IMG/VR virus record: IMGVR_UViG_3300021600_000393
Coordinates: 37,133 to 101,132 of that record
Source: a virus
Strand: one strand, 5' to 3'
DNA length: 64,000 nt
Positions 44,023 to 53,114 of the stretch are shown piece after piece (position 1 is the first letter of the stretch; each line of letters starts with the position of its first letter). The position numbers were made by a program, and so were the translations under genes. The notes beneath the pieces are model-generated. The model searched no databases and was not told the origin of the DNA. It saw only the letters and a list, made by a program, of their open reading frames with translations.

Positions 44023-44057
44023 AAAACCCTCCTACAGTAATTGTTGGGGGGTTTTTT
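44023..44057 (+). terminator. Intrinsic terminator after the small-gene operon
   Basis: A 10-bp stem (one G-T pair) over a 13-nt loop, itself with a 3-bp inner stem, is followed by a T run. It ends the operon starting at 41449. Confidence 0.8.
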
Positions 44058-44064
44058 AATATAA

Positions 44065-44277
44065 TATTTTCCTTGGGTAATTAATAAAAATTGGAATTGC
44101 AATAAAAAAAAGATTGATTTAATAATAAATTATGGTTATAATTTAGAAGTAATTTGGGAGAATGACCTCAAATACGACAATAAAAAAATCATAACAATTT
44201 TAAATAAATATGACACAAAAAACAAATTCGCCCCTGAACGGTCGTCAAAAGATACGAGTATTAGTACTCCCGTCTGA
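44065..44277 (+). pseudogene. Remnant of an endonuclease-like gene
   Basis: An open frame of 70 codons without ATG runs from just after a stop to TGA at 44275-44277. It contains KKKIDLIINYGYNLEVIWEN, the C-terminal pattern (GYxLxVIWExDL) of homing-type endonucleases found free-standing in phage genomes. Its end overlaps the N-terminal reading frame of the neighbouring glycosyltransferase in another frame. The N-terminal catalytic part is missing, so it is probably a remnant. This is a match by pattern only. Confidence 0.5.
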
Positions 44278-45466
44278 CCGTACAGGGGTAGGTTAAGGCA
44301 AATTTCGCTCTATTGACCCCCACATACACTTGCAAAATTTATACTCAGATGATTTCCATGTTGATATTGATTATGAACCAAAGATTAATGACGTTAACTA
44401 TTGGAAACAATACCAAATTGTACATGCTCATAGAAGTATTGGCAACCAATACGATGAATGCCCTAAAATAATTAAATCGCTTAAAAGTTTAGGTATAATT
44501 GTAATAATTGACTTAGATGATTATTGGTTACCCACAAAAGAACACCCAATTCATAGTTTAATTGTACAACATAAAATACACGAAAAAATTATTGCAAATT
44601 TAAAAGAAGCTTCTTGGGTAACAACTACAACTGAATTATTTGCTGATGAAATTAAAAAAATAAATAAAAATGTTATTGTATTTCCAAACGCAATTAATCC
44701 AAATGAAAATCAATTTAAAGAAAAAACGTTGGATTCTAAAAAAATTAGAGTAGGTTGGCTTGGAGGTTCTTCTCATTTGCACGATATTGAATTATTAAAC
44801 GGGTTTGTCCAAAAAATAGGGGATGAAATAAATAAAAATATACAATACGTTATTTGTGGTTTTGATTTAAGAGGGACGGTAACTGAAATTAACGCTCAAA
44901 CAAAAGAAGAAAAAAAGAGAGACATTCGTCCAGATGAGACAGTTTGGGTAAAATATGAAAAAATCTTTACTGATAATTACAATATCATTCCAAATGATTA
45001 TAAAAAGTTTTTGTTGGAATATAAAGATAAAGAATATATTTCACAAGAAGAGTTACCTTATTTACGTGTTTGGACAAAACCTGTTACATCATATGCTACA
45101 AATTATAGTAAGTTTGATATTTCATTATCCCCAATAAAAAACCATATTTTTAACAGAATGAAATCTCAATTAAAAGTAATTGAGGCTGGATTTTATAAGA
45201 AAGCATTAATCGCATCAAGTGTTGGACCTTACAATATTGATTTACAACATTGTCTTAAAGAGGGTCAATTTCATGATGGGAATGCGTTATTGGTAGATGA
45301 AAATAGAAATCATAGTGATTGGGCAAAATATATTAAAAAATTAGTACAAAACCCTAATCTTATTGAAGACATGGGAAATAGATTATACGAAACAGTTAAA
45401 GTTAAATACCATCTTGATACTGTTACAAAAAATAGAAGTGAATGGTATAAAACCTTAGTTAAATAA
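44210..45466 (+). CDS. GT-B glycosyltransferase with an in-frame TAA near its start
   Basis: From ATG 44210 the frame reads MTQKTNSPLNGRQKIRVLVL, then PSDRTGVG, then TAA at 44294-44296, then GKFRSIDPHIHLQNLYSDDF and on to 45466. The pieces before and after the stop join into a normal N-terminal Rossmann strand of GT-B enzymes. The downstream frame can start at TTG 44330, giving 378 residues. The C-terminal lobe (IRVGWLGGSSHLHDIELLNG, FDISLSPIKNHIFNRMKSQL, KALIASSVGPYNIDLQ) is a GT4-like donor-binding domain. The stop would remove about 40 residues of the first lobe, so function may be lost, rescued by read-through, or kept through TTG initiation. A single-base change TAT to TAA is one plausible origin. 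Confidence 0.65.
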
Positions 45467-45468
45467 AA

Positions 45469-46170
45469 ATGATAAAAATACCAATTACCAAAATTCTATT
45501 TCTTGATATTGAAACTGTTGGGGGATGTAAAGATTATGAAACTTGTAAGGAAAGTAATCCTAAAGTTGCCAAACAATTTATTAAATATATTGATTGGTTT
45601 AAAAAAAGATTTCCGGAAGATTCTTTATTAAGTTTAGATGAAATCTTTATTAAACGAACATCGTTAGTTCCTGAATTTGCAAAAATTATATGTGTTAGCG
45701 TTGCATTTGTAATAGATAATGGCGAAATTAAAAAACAAACATTTTCTGGGGATAATGAAAAAGAACTTCTAATTGGCGTTCAAAAATTATTAGATAGATG
45801 TGGCAAATTAGACTTTTTTCTATGTGGACATAATTTAAAGAATTTTGATATTCCAATGATGGCTAAACGTATGATTGTTAATGGGTTATTACCACCATCA
45901 ATACTTCCATCTTACGATACAAAACCTTGGGAGATTAAAGCAATAGATACTAAAGAAATATGGCAATATGGAGCTTACACTGCAATTGGGTCTTTAGATT
46001 TAATGTGTGCTTGTATGGATGTTGAGTCATCAAAACAAGGAGATGTTACTGGAGATAAGGTACATGATTCTTATTGGAATAAAGACATGTTAAAAGAAAT
46101 AACTGAATATTGCGAAAGAGATGTTGAAGTATTAATACAAGTAATAAAGAAATTAAAATTATTAAAGTAA
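45469..46170 (+). CDS. 3'-5' exonuclease (DEDDy, DnaQ/PolB-like)
   Basis: A 233-residue nuclease with ILFLDIETVGGCKDYETCKE at the start (DIE), FLCGHNLKNFDIPMMAKRMI at about residues 124-143 (Exo II), and ITEYCERDVEVLIQVI near the end (YxxxD, Exo III). This DEDDy arrangement acts on DNA 3' ends and resembles predicted PolB-like exonucleases. It starts 2 nt after the glycosyltransferase stop. Its role may be proofreading, host DNA breakdown or recombination. Confidence 0.8.
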   Translation: MIKIPITKILFLDIETVGGCKDYETCKESNPKVAKQFIKYIDWFKKRFPEDSLLSLDEIFIKRTSLVPEFAKIICVSVAFVIDNGEIKKQTFSGDNEKELLIGVQKLLDRCGKLDFFLCGHNLKNFDIPMMAKRMIVNGLLPPSILPSYDTKPWEIKAIDTKEIWQYGAYTAIGSLDLMCACMDVESSKQGDVTGDKVHDSYWNKDMLKEITEYCERDVEVLIQVIKKLKLLK

Positions 46171-46172
46171 TT

Positions 46173-46769
46173 ATGACCGAAGAAGAAAAAAAATTTATGG
46201 AAGATTTTCAAAAAAGAATTTTTGAAGAAGAAATTAATTCTGATTTAGACATTGAAAAATTATATAGTGAATTTGGAATTGATATGGAAAAATTAGAAAA
46301 AGATTTAATGGAAAGCCCATCTCAAAAAGTACAATTAGGTTATACTAAAATACACCCTGACGCTATTTCGCCTTCATATAATTATGAAAGTGATAGCGGG
46401 TTTGATTTGTATTCAACTGAAGATGTTACTGTAGATGGATTTGGAAGAGCGTTAATACCAACAGGTCTTTCTTTTGACATTCCAGAAGGGTTTGAAATTC
46501 AAGTAAGGTCAAAGAGTGGATTAGCAATAAATCAAGGTCTAATGTGTTTAAATTCTCCAGGCACTGTAGATTATGGTTACACTGGGGAAGTAAAAGTTAT
46601 TATTTTTAATACAAATAAAACTCCATTTACTATAACAAAAGGAATGAAAATTGCTCAGTCCGTTATGACTAGAGTTGCAAATGGTAAATATGTTGATTTA
46701 AATGAAAAAAATAAAGTAGCAAATAAAGATAGAAATTCAAATGGGTTTGGGTCAACCGGATTATTTTAA
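46173..46769 (+). CDS. dut: dUTPase with N-terminal extension
   Basis: The C-terminal 145 residues are a trimeric dUTPase: YNYESDSGFDLYSTED (motif I), EIQVRSKSGLAINQGL (motif II, RSKSGLA), LNSPGTVDYGYTGEVKV (motif III), FTITKGMKIAQSV (motif IV) and RNSNGFGSTGLF (motif V, Gly-rich closing motif). It hydrolyses dUTP to dUMP, preventing uracil in phage DNA. About 50 acidic residues before the core (for example FEEEINSDLDIEKLY) are an extension of unknown use. Confidence 0.93.
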   Translation: MTEEEKKFMEDFQKRIFEEEINSDLDIEKLYSEFGIDMEKLEKDLMESPSQKVQLGYTKIHPDAISPSYNYESDSGFDLYSTEDVTVDGFGRALIPTGLSFDIPEGFEIQVRSKSGLAINQGLMCLNSPGTVDYGYTGEVKVIIFNTNKTPFTITKGMKIAQSVMTRVANGKYVDLNEKNKVANKDRNSNGFGSTGLF

Positions 46770-46774
46770 AAATT

Positions 46775-48406
46775 ATGCCAGAATTATTAACAGTCGGGTT
46801 TTCAACCAGAAATCACAATCCAAATTTTATTGGTTACCTTAAAAAAACTTCAGGGTTTAAAAAAATTAATGTTATTGAAAAAATAAACACCGGTGAAAAA
46901 TCATTGAGTGAAATTTATAATGAAATTTTAAATGAATCAAAAACAGACATTGTTGTTTTATGTCATGATGATATTTTATTTGACACAACATCTTGGTATA
47001 GTAAAATATTAAAACATTTTGAAAAAAATGATTATGGTATTTTAGGTATGGCGGGAAGCACATCTTTAACCGATTCAGGTAGATGGTGGGACGAAAGAAA
47101 AAAAATGGTTGGGATTGTAAACCACGAAAACGATGGTAAAAAATGGGAATCAAAATATTCTGAATCATTTGAAAATGGAGTTTGTCAAACTTTAATGGTT
47201 GATGGTTTGTTTATGATAATCCATAAAAAAAGAATTAAAAAAACATTTGATGTGGATTTTAAAGGGTTCCATTTTTATGATTTTTCATTTTCTTTTTTAA
47301 ATCATTTAGAGGGGGTTAAAGTAGGCGTTATTACTAATATAAGATTAACTCATAAATCAATAGGACAAACAAACGAACAATGGGAATCAAATAGAGGTTT
47401 ATTTGTTGAAAAATTTAAAAATAATTTACCATTAAAATTACCTTTTGATGCAAATAGAAAAATTAAAGTTTTATTTTCTTGTTTATCATTTAAAACTTTT
47501 ACCGGTTCGGAAGTTTACGTTTATGAATTAGCTAAAAATTTAAAAAAATTAAATTGTGACGTAACGGTTTTATCAGAAATTGGTGGACCATTAACTGAAA
47601 TGGCAAAAAAAGACGGAATTAAAGTTTTACCATTTTCAAATCCTCCAGGGTTTAAGTTAGGAGACGGAAAATGGGGGTTTAATACTCCCGAAGGAGTTAA
47701 ACCAAGTCAACCAGATAATATGTATAAAATATCTGAAGCGAATTTTGATATAATTCACGTTCAACATAAACCAGTAGCCGAAAAGATGTTTCAAATGTAC
47801 CCGGAAATAAATAAAATTTATACCATACATTCTGAAGTTATAAGTTTAGAAGACCCGGTAAAAAATATAACTGTTAAAAAATATATTGCAATTAGACCAG
47901 AAATAAAAGATTACATTAAAACATTTGACATTCCTGAAAAAGATATTGAAGTTATTTATAACCCAGTCGATAATGAAAAATTTACAAATAAAAATATTTC
48001 TTCAGGGAATTATACATTATTTGTTGGTACTATAGATTATTTAAGGGAGAACACTATCAAAGATTTAGTTGAAAATACAAAAATAAATAATCAAGAACTT
48101 TGGTTAGTCGGAGAAAATAAATCAAATTATTTAGAGTTAATTTTAAAAAACTCCCATGTTAAACATTTTCCGCCAACATGGGACGTTCAAAAATATGTTA
48201 AAAACTCAAAAGAAACTGCCGGCATTCAGTTAGGTAGAACCACAATCGAAGGGTGGTTATGCGGAAAACCAAGTTGGATTTATAAAGTTGATAGTAATGG
48301 GGACATTATTGAAAAAAATAAATTTGAACCTCCATTAGATATTGAAAAATATCACTCGTTAAAAGTTGCAAATCAAATAAAAAACGAATATTTAAAAATT
48401 TTATGA
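46775..48406 (+). CDS. Two-domain glycosyltransferase (GT-A plus GT-B)
   Basis: A 543-residue fusion. Residues about 1-215 are GT2/GT-A-like with TDIVVLCHDDILFDTTSWYS (HDD metal site), GWW-type acceptor segment and FHFYDFSFSFLNHLEGVKVG. From about residue 230 (KIKVLFSCLSFKTFTGSEVY) a GT4-type GT-B domain follows, with KYIAIRPEIKDYIKTFDIPE, EVIYNPVDNEKFT and ETAGIQLGRTTIEGWLCGKP at the donor site. Two activities in one chain suggest processive or coupled sugar addition. Confidence 0.8.
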   Translation: MPELLTVGFSTRNHNPNFIGYLKKTSGFKKINVIEKINTGEKSLSEIYNEILNESKTDIVVLCHDDILFDTTSWYSKILKHFEKNDYGILGMAGSTSLTDSGRWWDERKKMVGIVNHENDGKKWESKYSESFENGVCQTLMVDGLFMIIHKKRIKKTFDVDFKGFHFYDFSFSFLNHLEGVKVGVITNIRLTHKSIGQTNEQWESNRGLFVEKFKNNLPLKLPFDANRKIKVLFSCLSFKTFTGSEVYVYELAKNLKKLNCDVTVLSEIGGPLTEMAKKDGIKVLPFSNPPGFKLGDGKWGFNTPEGVKPSQPDNMYKISEANFDIIHVQHKPVAEKMFQMYPEINKIYTIHSEVISLEDPVKNITVKKYIAIRPEIKDYIKTFDIPEKDIEVIYNPVDNEKFTNKNISSGNYTLFVGTIDYLRENTIKDLVENTKINNQELWLVGENKSNYLELILKNSHVKHFPPTWDVQKYVKNSKETAGIQLGRTTIEGWLCGKPSWIYKVDSNGDIIEKNKFEPPLDIEKYHSLKVANQIKNEYLKIL

Positions 48407-50376
48407 TAATTTTAACCACCACATATAATTGTGAAAACTATATTGAAAAATGTTTATTTAGTATAATGAGTCAAAAATTTACTGACTTTAAATGTTATAT
48501 AACTGACGACCTTTCTACAGATAAAACAGTTACAATTATAAAAAATACAATTAAAGATGACTCAAGATTTATTTTAATTGAAAATACAAAAAAAATGTAT
48601 CAACCTGGAAATTATGACCAAGTTATTAGGGGGTTAGATATTGATGGTGATGAAATTTGCGTTGAGGTTGATGGTGATGATTGGTTACCAAATTCAAATG
48701 TATTGGGATACGTAGATAATGTTTATAAAGACAAAAATATTTGGATGACAAGTGGTTCTTTTAAATATCATGACGGTAGACTTGGATTTTCAAAACCCCC
48801 AAGTCAATACGATAATGTAAGAAAACAAACATTTACCCTTTCACATATTAGAACTTGGAAATCTTGGTTGTGGAAAAAAATAGAACCTAAAGATTTAAAA
48901 AATGAAAATGGGGAATATTGGGACGTTGCCGGAGATTTATCTTTTATGTTTCCAATGTTTGAAATGTCAGGCAAAAAACATTATTTATTTATTCCTGAAA
49001 CATTATACACCTACAATGAATTAAATCCTATTAATGACCATAAAGTCAATATGGATAAGGTTACAAAAACGGTAAATAAAATACGTAATATGTCTTCTTA
49101 CAAAAAAATATCTAATGACGATACAAAAACTATTGATATGGTTACACCATATAGATTTGATGTAATAATTAAATATTTATATGCAAAATCTATTATTGAG
49201 GGGTTTAAAACCGACTTTTTTAAAGAAATGTATAAAGAACATTTGCGTCTTTGGAATGGGTTTAAAGAATATGATAATCCAAATAAAAATACGTTTGAAT
49301 CGTTTGATAATGAATTTAAGTTAATTATTAATTCAATACAAAAAAAAGGATTTGACCCTGAAGTTTCAAAAATTCCAATTACTGAGGATAAGTACATTGT
49401 TAATGGAGCACATAGATTAGCCGCGGCTTTAGCATGTAATAAAGAAATTGTTACAAAATCAGCCAATATGCCAACTGACGGTCAAAAAGATTGTAGTTGG
49501 GATGGGTTATTTAAAGGATTAAATTTACCAGAAAAATACGCAAACCAGACGGCAATAGAATATTCCAAACTAAAAAATAACGTATATGTTGTTACTTTAT
49601 TTCCATCAACTAAAGGAGATTTTAAGTCGGCAATTGAAATAATTAAAAATCATGGTAAATTAGTTTATTATAGACAAATTAATTTAAAAAATAATGGACC
49701 TCTTAATTTAATGAAAGAACTTTACGTTGGTGAAGAATGGGCCGGAGGTTATTTTAATAATTATAATGGATTTCGACTTAAAGAAAGTCTTTGTTTTACG
49801 TCAGAACATCCAACGTGGGTATTTTTAGCGGAATTTGATTCTATTGAAATAACAAGAATTGTTAAAAATAAAATTAGAGAAAAACATGGGGTTGGAAATC
49901 ATTCGGTTCATATAAATGACACTCATGAACAAACATTACGTTTGTCAAAAATATTTTTTAATGATAATAGTATTAATCATTTAAATAATACCCCTCAATT
50001 TAATTATTTAAAATTTGAAAACACAATTTCTAGTTTTAAAAATTTAATTGAAAAAAATAATTTAGATATTGACGACTATTGTCTGGTTGGAAGTTCTCCT
50101 TTATCTGTATACGGACTAAGAGAAGGTGAAGACCTTGATTACTTACACATTAACCCATTTAATATTAAAGACGATAAAGATTTAATTCATAGTCATAATG
50201 AATATGGTAAAAATTTATATGATTTAAATTACGATGAAATCATATTAAACCCTGACAATCATTTTTATTCTAGAGGAGTTAAATTCGCATCTTTAAACGT
50301 TATTAAAAACATGAAACAAAAAAGAAACGAAATAAAAGACGTAATTGATGTTAATTTAATAAATTCAATAACATGA
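48403..50376 (+). CDS. GT2 transferase fused to ParB-like and nucleotidyltransferase-like parts
   Basis: A 657-residue protein. Residues about 1-230 form a GT2 domain: ILTTTYNCENYIEKCLFSIM, ITDDLSTDKT and CVEVDGDDWLPN (DGDD). Near residue 325-340 PITEDKYIVNGAHRLAAALA recalls the ParB-type VNGxHRLxAA motif. Around residues 559-583 the YCLVGSSPLSVYGLREGEDL, then DYLHI, fits the nucleotidyltransferase hG[GS]...Dx[D/E] pattern (D-L-D). The middle may handle an unknown cofactor. Such a triple layout suggests synthesis of a special sugar-linked group. Overlaps the previous gene by 4 nt. Confidence 0.7.
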   Translation: MIILTTTYNCENYIEKCLFSIMSQKFTDFKCYITDDLSTDKTVTIIKNTIKDDSRFILIENTKKMYQPGNYDQVIRGLDIDGDEICVEVDGDDWLPNSNVLGYVDNVYKDKNIWMTSGSFKYHDGRLGFSKPPSQYDNVRKQTFTLSHIRTWKSWLWKKIEPKDLKNENGEYWDVAGDLSFMFPMFEMSGKKHYLFIPETLYTYNELNPINDHKVNMDKVTKTVNKIRNMSSYKKISNDDTKTIDMVTPYRFDVIIKYLYAKSIIEGFKTDFFKEMYKEHLRLWNGFKEYDNPNKNTFESFDNEFKLIINSIQKKGFDPEVSKIPITEDKYIVNGAHRLAAALACNKEIVTKSANMPTDGQKDCSWDGLFKGLNLPEKYANQTAIEYSKLKNNVYVVTLFPSTKGDFKSAIEIIKNHGKLVYYRQINLKNNGPLNLMKELYVGEEWAGGYFNNYNGFRLKESLCFTSEHPTWVFLAEFDSIEITRIVKNKIREKHGVGNHSVHINDTHEQTLRLSKIFFNDNSINHLNNTPQFNYLKFENTISSFKNLIEKNNLDIDDYCLVGSSPLSVYGLREGEDLDYLHINPFNIKDDKDLIHSHNEYGKNLYDLNYDEIILNPDNHFYSRGVKFASLNVIKNMKQKRNEIKDVIDVNLINSIT

Positions 50377-51206
50377 AAAAAATATATTTCGCAAACACAA
50401 CTTGGAACGAAAGTCCCCAGTTAATTGAGAATTTTATTCATCAAACACCAGAAAATTTAGGTGTTTGGGAGAATATTATATACACTCTAAATAAAGATGA
50501 AAGCGATTATATTATTGTAATGGACGAAACTACAGAATCTGTTGACCCTAAAAAAGTTATTTTTTTTGGGCGTGAACCACATTATATAGGTCTTAGAAAA
50601 TGGACTCAAGAAAGTTATGGTAATTATCACCACGAATTAGGTAATTCATGGTTGGCAATGACATGGTGGACTAAAATTCAATTCAATGATTTAGTTAATA
50701 TGGAACCAATAAAGAATAAAGATTTAAGCGCAATTGATTCTGGTAAACGACATACTCCCTATCATAAATTTAGAGCCGATTTAATTACTTCTTTTTTAAA
50801 AAAACACCCAAAAGAAATAGATGGTTATGGACATATATGTAATAATGTTTTACCTTATAGAGACAAAACTAAAGGACTAATGGATTACAGATATAATTTA
50901 GTGTTAGAAAATGGCAAAACTGATTTTTATTTTAGTGAAAAATTTTGTGACCCTTTGTTGTTTCTTACAATGCCAATTTATAAAGGATGCAAAAAAATAG
51001 ATAAATTTTTTCCAAAAGGGAGTTATATTGAATTTGACGATTCTAAAGGGATTGATTACGCTATCGATATGATTTTTGATTATTCAAAATCAAAGTATAG
51101 AGAAGAAAATATTGAATTATTAAAAGAAGCTAGAGATTTAACACTAAATAAATATAACATATGGAACACCATTTCATTGGCAGTTAATAATAAAAAAATC
51201 ATATAA
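50373..51206 (+). CDS. GT10 fucosyltransferase-like protein
   Basis: A 277-residue protein with the GT10 C-terminal motif: YRYNLVLENGKTDFYFSEKF, then CDPLLFLTMPIYKGCKKIDK and FFPKGSYIEFD at about residues 169-225. In the family the ENS/SEK(F/I) segment binds GDP-fucose. A second copy of the family lies on the minus strand. It overlaps the previous gene by 4 nt and the next gene by 1 nt, showing tight coupling. Confidence 0.75.
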   Translation: MKKIYFANTTWNESPQLIENFIHQTPENLGVWENIIYTLNKDESDYIIVMDETTESVDPKKVIFFGREPHYIGLRKWTQESYGNYHHELGNSWLAMTWWTKIQFNDLVNMEPIKNKDLSAIDSGKRHTPYHKFRADLITSFLKKHPKEIDGYGHICNNVLPYRDKTKGLMDYRYNLVLENGKTDFYFSEKFCDPLLFLTMPIYKGCKKIDKFFPKGSYIEFDDSKGIDYAIDMIFDYSKSKYREENIELLKEARDLTLNKYNIWNTISLAVNNKKII

Positions 51207-51619
51207 TGGAAAAAATATATTCTAAAATAAATCCTGAAAAATTATTACATATAATTGTTCGTAAAGAAGACATTAAATCATTAAGAGAAGATATAATACC
51301 TGAAAATAACTTTTTACAATGTTCTACTTTAAATTTACATAAAGGAAAAACATTTAAACCACATAAACATATTTGGAAAGAAAAAAATCATAATGTTATT
51401 GCTCAAGAGAGTTGGGTCGTAATACAAGGTAGTGTGACGTGTTTTCTTTATGATTTAAATGACGAAATTATTTCAGAACCAATATTATATCCTGGTGATG
51501 CTAGTTTTACTTTAGAAGGAGGTCATAATTATTTAATTAATGAAGAGAATACTTTAGTTTATGAATATAAAACAGGACCTTATGAAGGTCAAAAAATGGA
51601 TAAAACTTTTATAAAATAA
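51206..51619 (+). CDS. Cupin-fold protein, WbuC-like
   Basis: A 137-residue cupin: LHKGKTFKPHKHIWKEKNH (metal-type His pair), AQESWVVIQGSVTCFLYDLN, then LYPGDASFTLEGGHNYLI. The pattern resembles WbuC-type cupins in O-antigen gene clusters. It could be a sugar-nucleotide isomerase/epimerase or binding protein. Position between GT10 and GT25 genes supports a role in sugar metabolism. Confidence 0.7.
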   Translation: MEKIYSKINPEKLLHIIVRKEDIKSLREDIIPENNFLQCSTLNLHKGKTFKPHKHIWKEKNHNVIAQESWVVIQGSVTCFLYDLNDEIISEPILYPGDASFTLEGGHNYLINEENTLVYEYKTGPYEGQKMDKTFIK

Positions 51620-51621
51620 TC

Positions 51622-52563
51622 ATGATTATAACTTTTTTCTGTGTAGGGGCAGTGATATTTGCGACCTACATGTATTTCACAATTTGGAATAATTATAATT
51701 CACAAACAAAGTCAAAAAGAAAAGATTATTCCAATCTTGGTGGTGAAAGTGTCGATTTACCAGAAAATATCCTGAAATTTACGGATTTTAAATACAAATA
51801 CGAAGAAATTGTAAAACACACTTTTAATAATTCTTTTTTTAAAAATTATTCAGTAAATGGTATTGATAAATTAACAGAAGATAAGTGGAGAGAGACTTTT
51901 CCGGCAATATATGTTATTGGGCCTGAAAATAATATAAGTGATATTATTAAGGAGGCAACTAAGGAGGGGTTTATAAATTTGATAAAATTTTTACACCCTA
52001 AACTTATGAAAGAAACAATTAAAGAAATTAATGGATGTGACGAATTTACTTCTTGGATGACTAAAAAAACAAATTTAAATTGTTTTGGTTGTCACTTGTC
52101 ACATGTTATAGTTGCTAAAGATATAATTGATAATAATTATGATTATGCTTTAGTTTTAGAAAACGATTGTAAATTTGAAGTGTCAATTTCAAATGAGATA
52201 TTAAATGAAATAAAAGATTTATATAAAAATTATTCAAATGATTTAAATTATTTAAATTTAGGAAATTCTAAAAGTGGTGAATTGTTTACAAAGACTAAAA
52301 ATTTAGAAATAGTGAACTCTCAAACTTTTTTTACTCACAGTTATATCATAAACAAATTAACTGCAAAATTTTTATATGAATCGGTTGACATAAGTAAACC
52401 CAAACCCGACCATAATTTTATGGGTGAAAGTTGGGACCATGAACAATTTTATAGGGCAGGAGCTGATGATTTTTTTAGTTGTTATGTGAATTCTTTTACT
52501 TTATCTAAAGGTTTTACATTTCAACAATTTATTGGTGATAACAGACATTTAAAAGCATTATGA
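51622..52563 (+). CDS. GT25-like transferase with N-terminal membrane anchor
   Basis: A 313-residue protein starting with a hydrophobic segment (MIITFFCVGAVIFATYMYFT), a likely membrane anchor, followed by a charged stem. The catalytic part has FGCHLSHVIVAKDIIDNNYD and YALVLENDCKFEV (the ALVLExD site), the hallmark of GT25 LPS galactosyltransferase-type enzymes. A membrane anchor on a phage enzyme suggests work at the host inner membrane, for example on lipid-linked sugars. Overlaps the next start by 4 nt. Confidence 0.75.
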   Translation: MIITFFCVGAVIFATYMYFTIWNNYNSQTKSKRKDYSNLGGESVDLPENILKFTDFKYKYEEIVKHTFNNSFFKNYSVNGIDKLTEDKWRETFPAIYVIGPENNISDIIKEATKEGFINLIKFLHPKLMKETIKEINGCDEFTSWMTKKTNLNCFGCHLSHVIVAKDIIDNNYDYALVLENDCKFEVSISNEILNEIKDLYKNYSNDLNYLNLGNSKSGELFTKTKNLEIVNSQTFFTHSYIINKLTAKFLYESVDISKPKPDHNFMGESWDHEQFYRAGADDFFSCYVNSFTLSKGFTFQQFIGDNRHLKAL

Positions 52564-53108
52564 TGAAATTACATTTAGGTTGCGGGAAAAGGGATTTTGG
52601 TCCTGAATGGATTAGTATTGATGGAGGAGATTACCCTCATCTAAAATACCATGATATTACATTATTACCATTTGAAGATAATTCAGTTGACCTTATATAC
52701 GCATCACACGTTTTAGAATATTTTGATAGAGAAGAAGTTGTTTTAATACTAAAAGAATGGCGTAGAGTTTTAAAACCGGAGGGTAATTTAAGAATTGCGG
52801 TTCCTAATTTTAAATCTATTTGTGAATTGTATCTACATAAAAATATACCTATTGAAAAATTTTTAGGTCCAATTTATGGAAAAATGAAAATGTTAAAAAA
52901 TACAATTTATCATAAAACAACTTATGATTTTAATTCTTTAAAAAATTTATTAACTATATGTGGATTTTACGAAATAATTGAGTATGATTGGAGAAACACG
53001 GAACACAGTAATTTTGATGACCATTCTCAAGCTTATATCCCTCACATGGACAAAACAAACGGAACTTTAATAAGTTTAAATGTGACATCAAAAAAAAATA
53101 AGTTATAA
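52560..53108 (+). CDS. SAM methyltransferase (type 11)
   Basis: A 182-residue class I methyltransferase: KLHLGCGKRDFGPEWISIDG (glycine loop), DVDLIYASHVLEYFDREEVV-type segment (FEDNSVDLIYASHVLEYF), then WRRVLKPEGNLRIAVPNF and a C-terminal helix pair. The target is probably a sugar or sugar nucleotide, given the surrounding cluster. No acceptor residues can be named. Confidence 0.85.
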   Translation: MMKLHLGCGKRDFGPEWISIDGGDYPHLKYHDITLLPFEDNSVDLIYASHVLEYFDREEVVLILKEWRRVLKPEGNLRIAVPNFKSICELYLHKNIPIEKFLGPIYGKMKMLKNTIYHKTTYDFNSLKNLLTICGFYEIIEYDWRNTEHSNFDDHSQAYIPHMDKTNGTLISLNVTSKKNKL

Positions 53109-53114
53109 AAAAAT

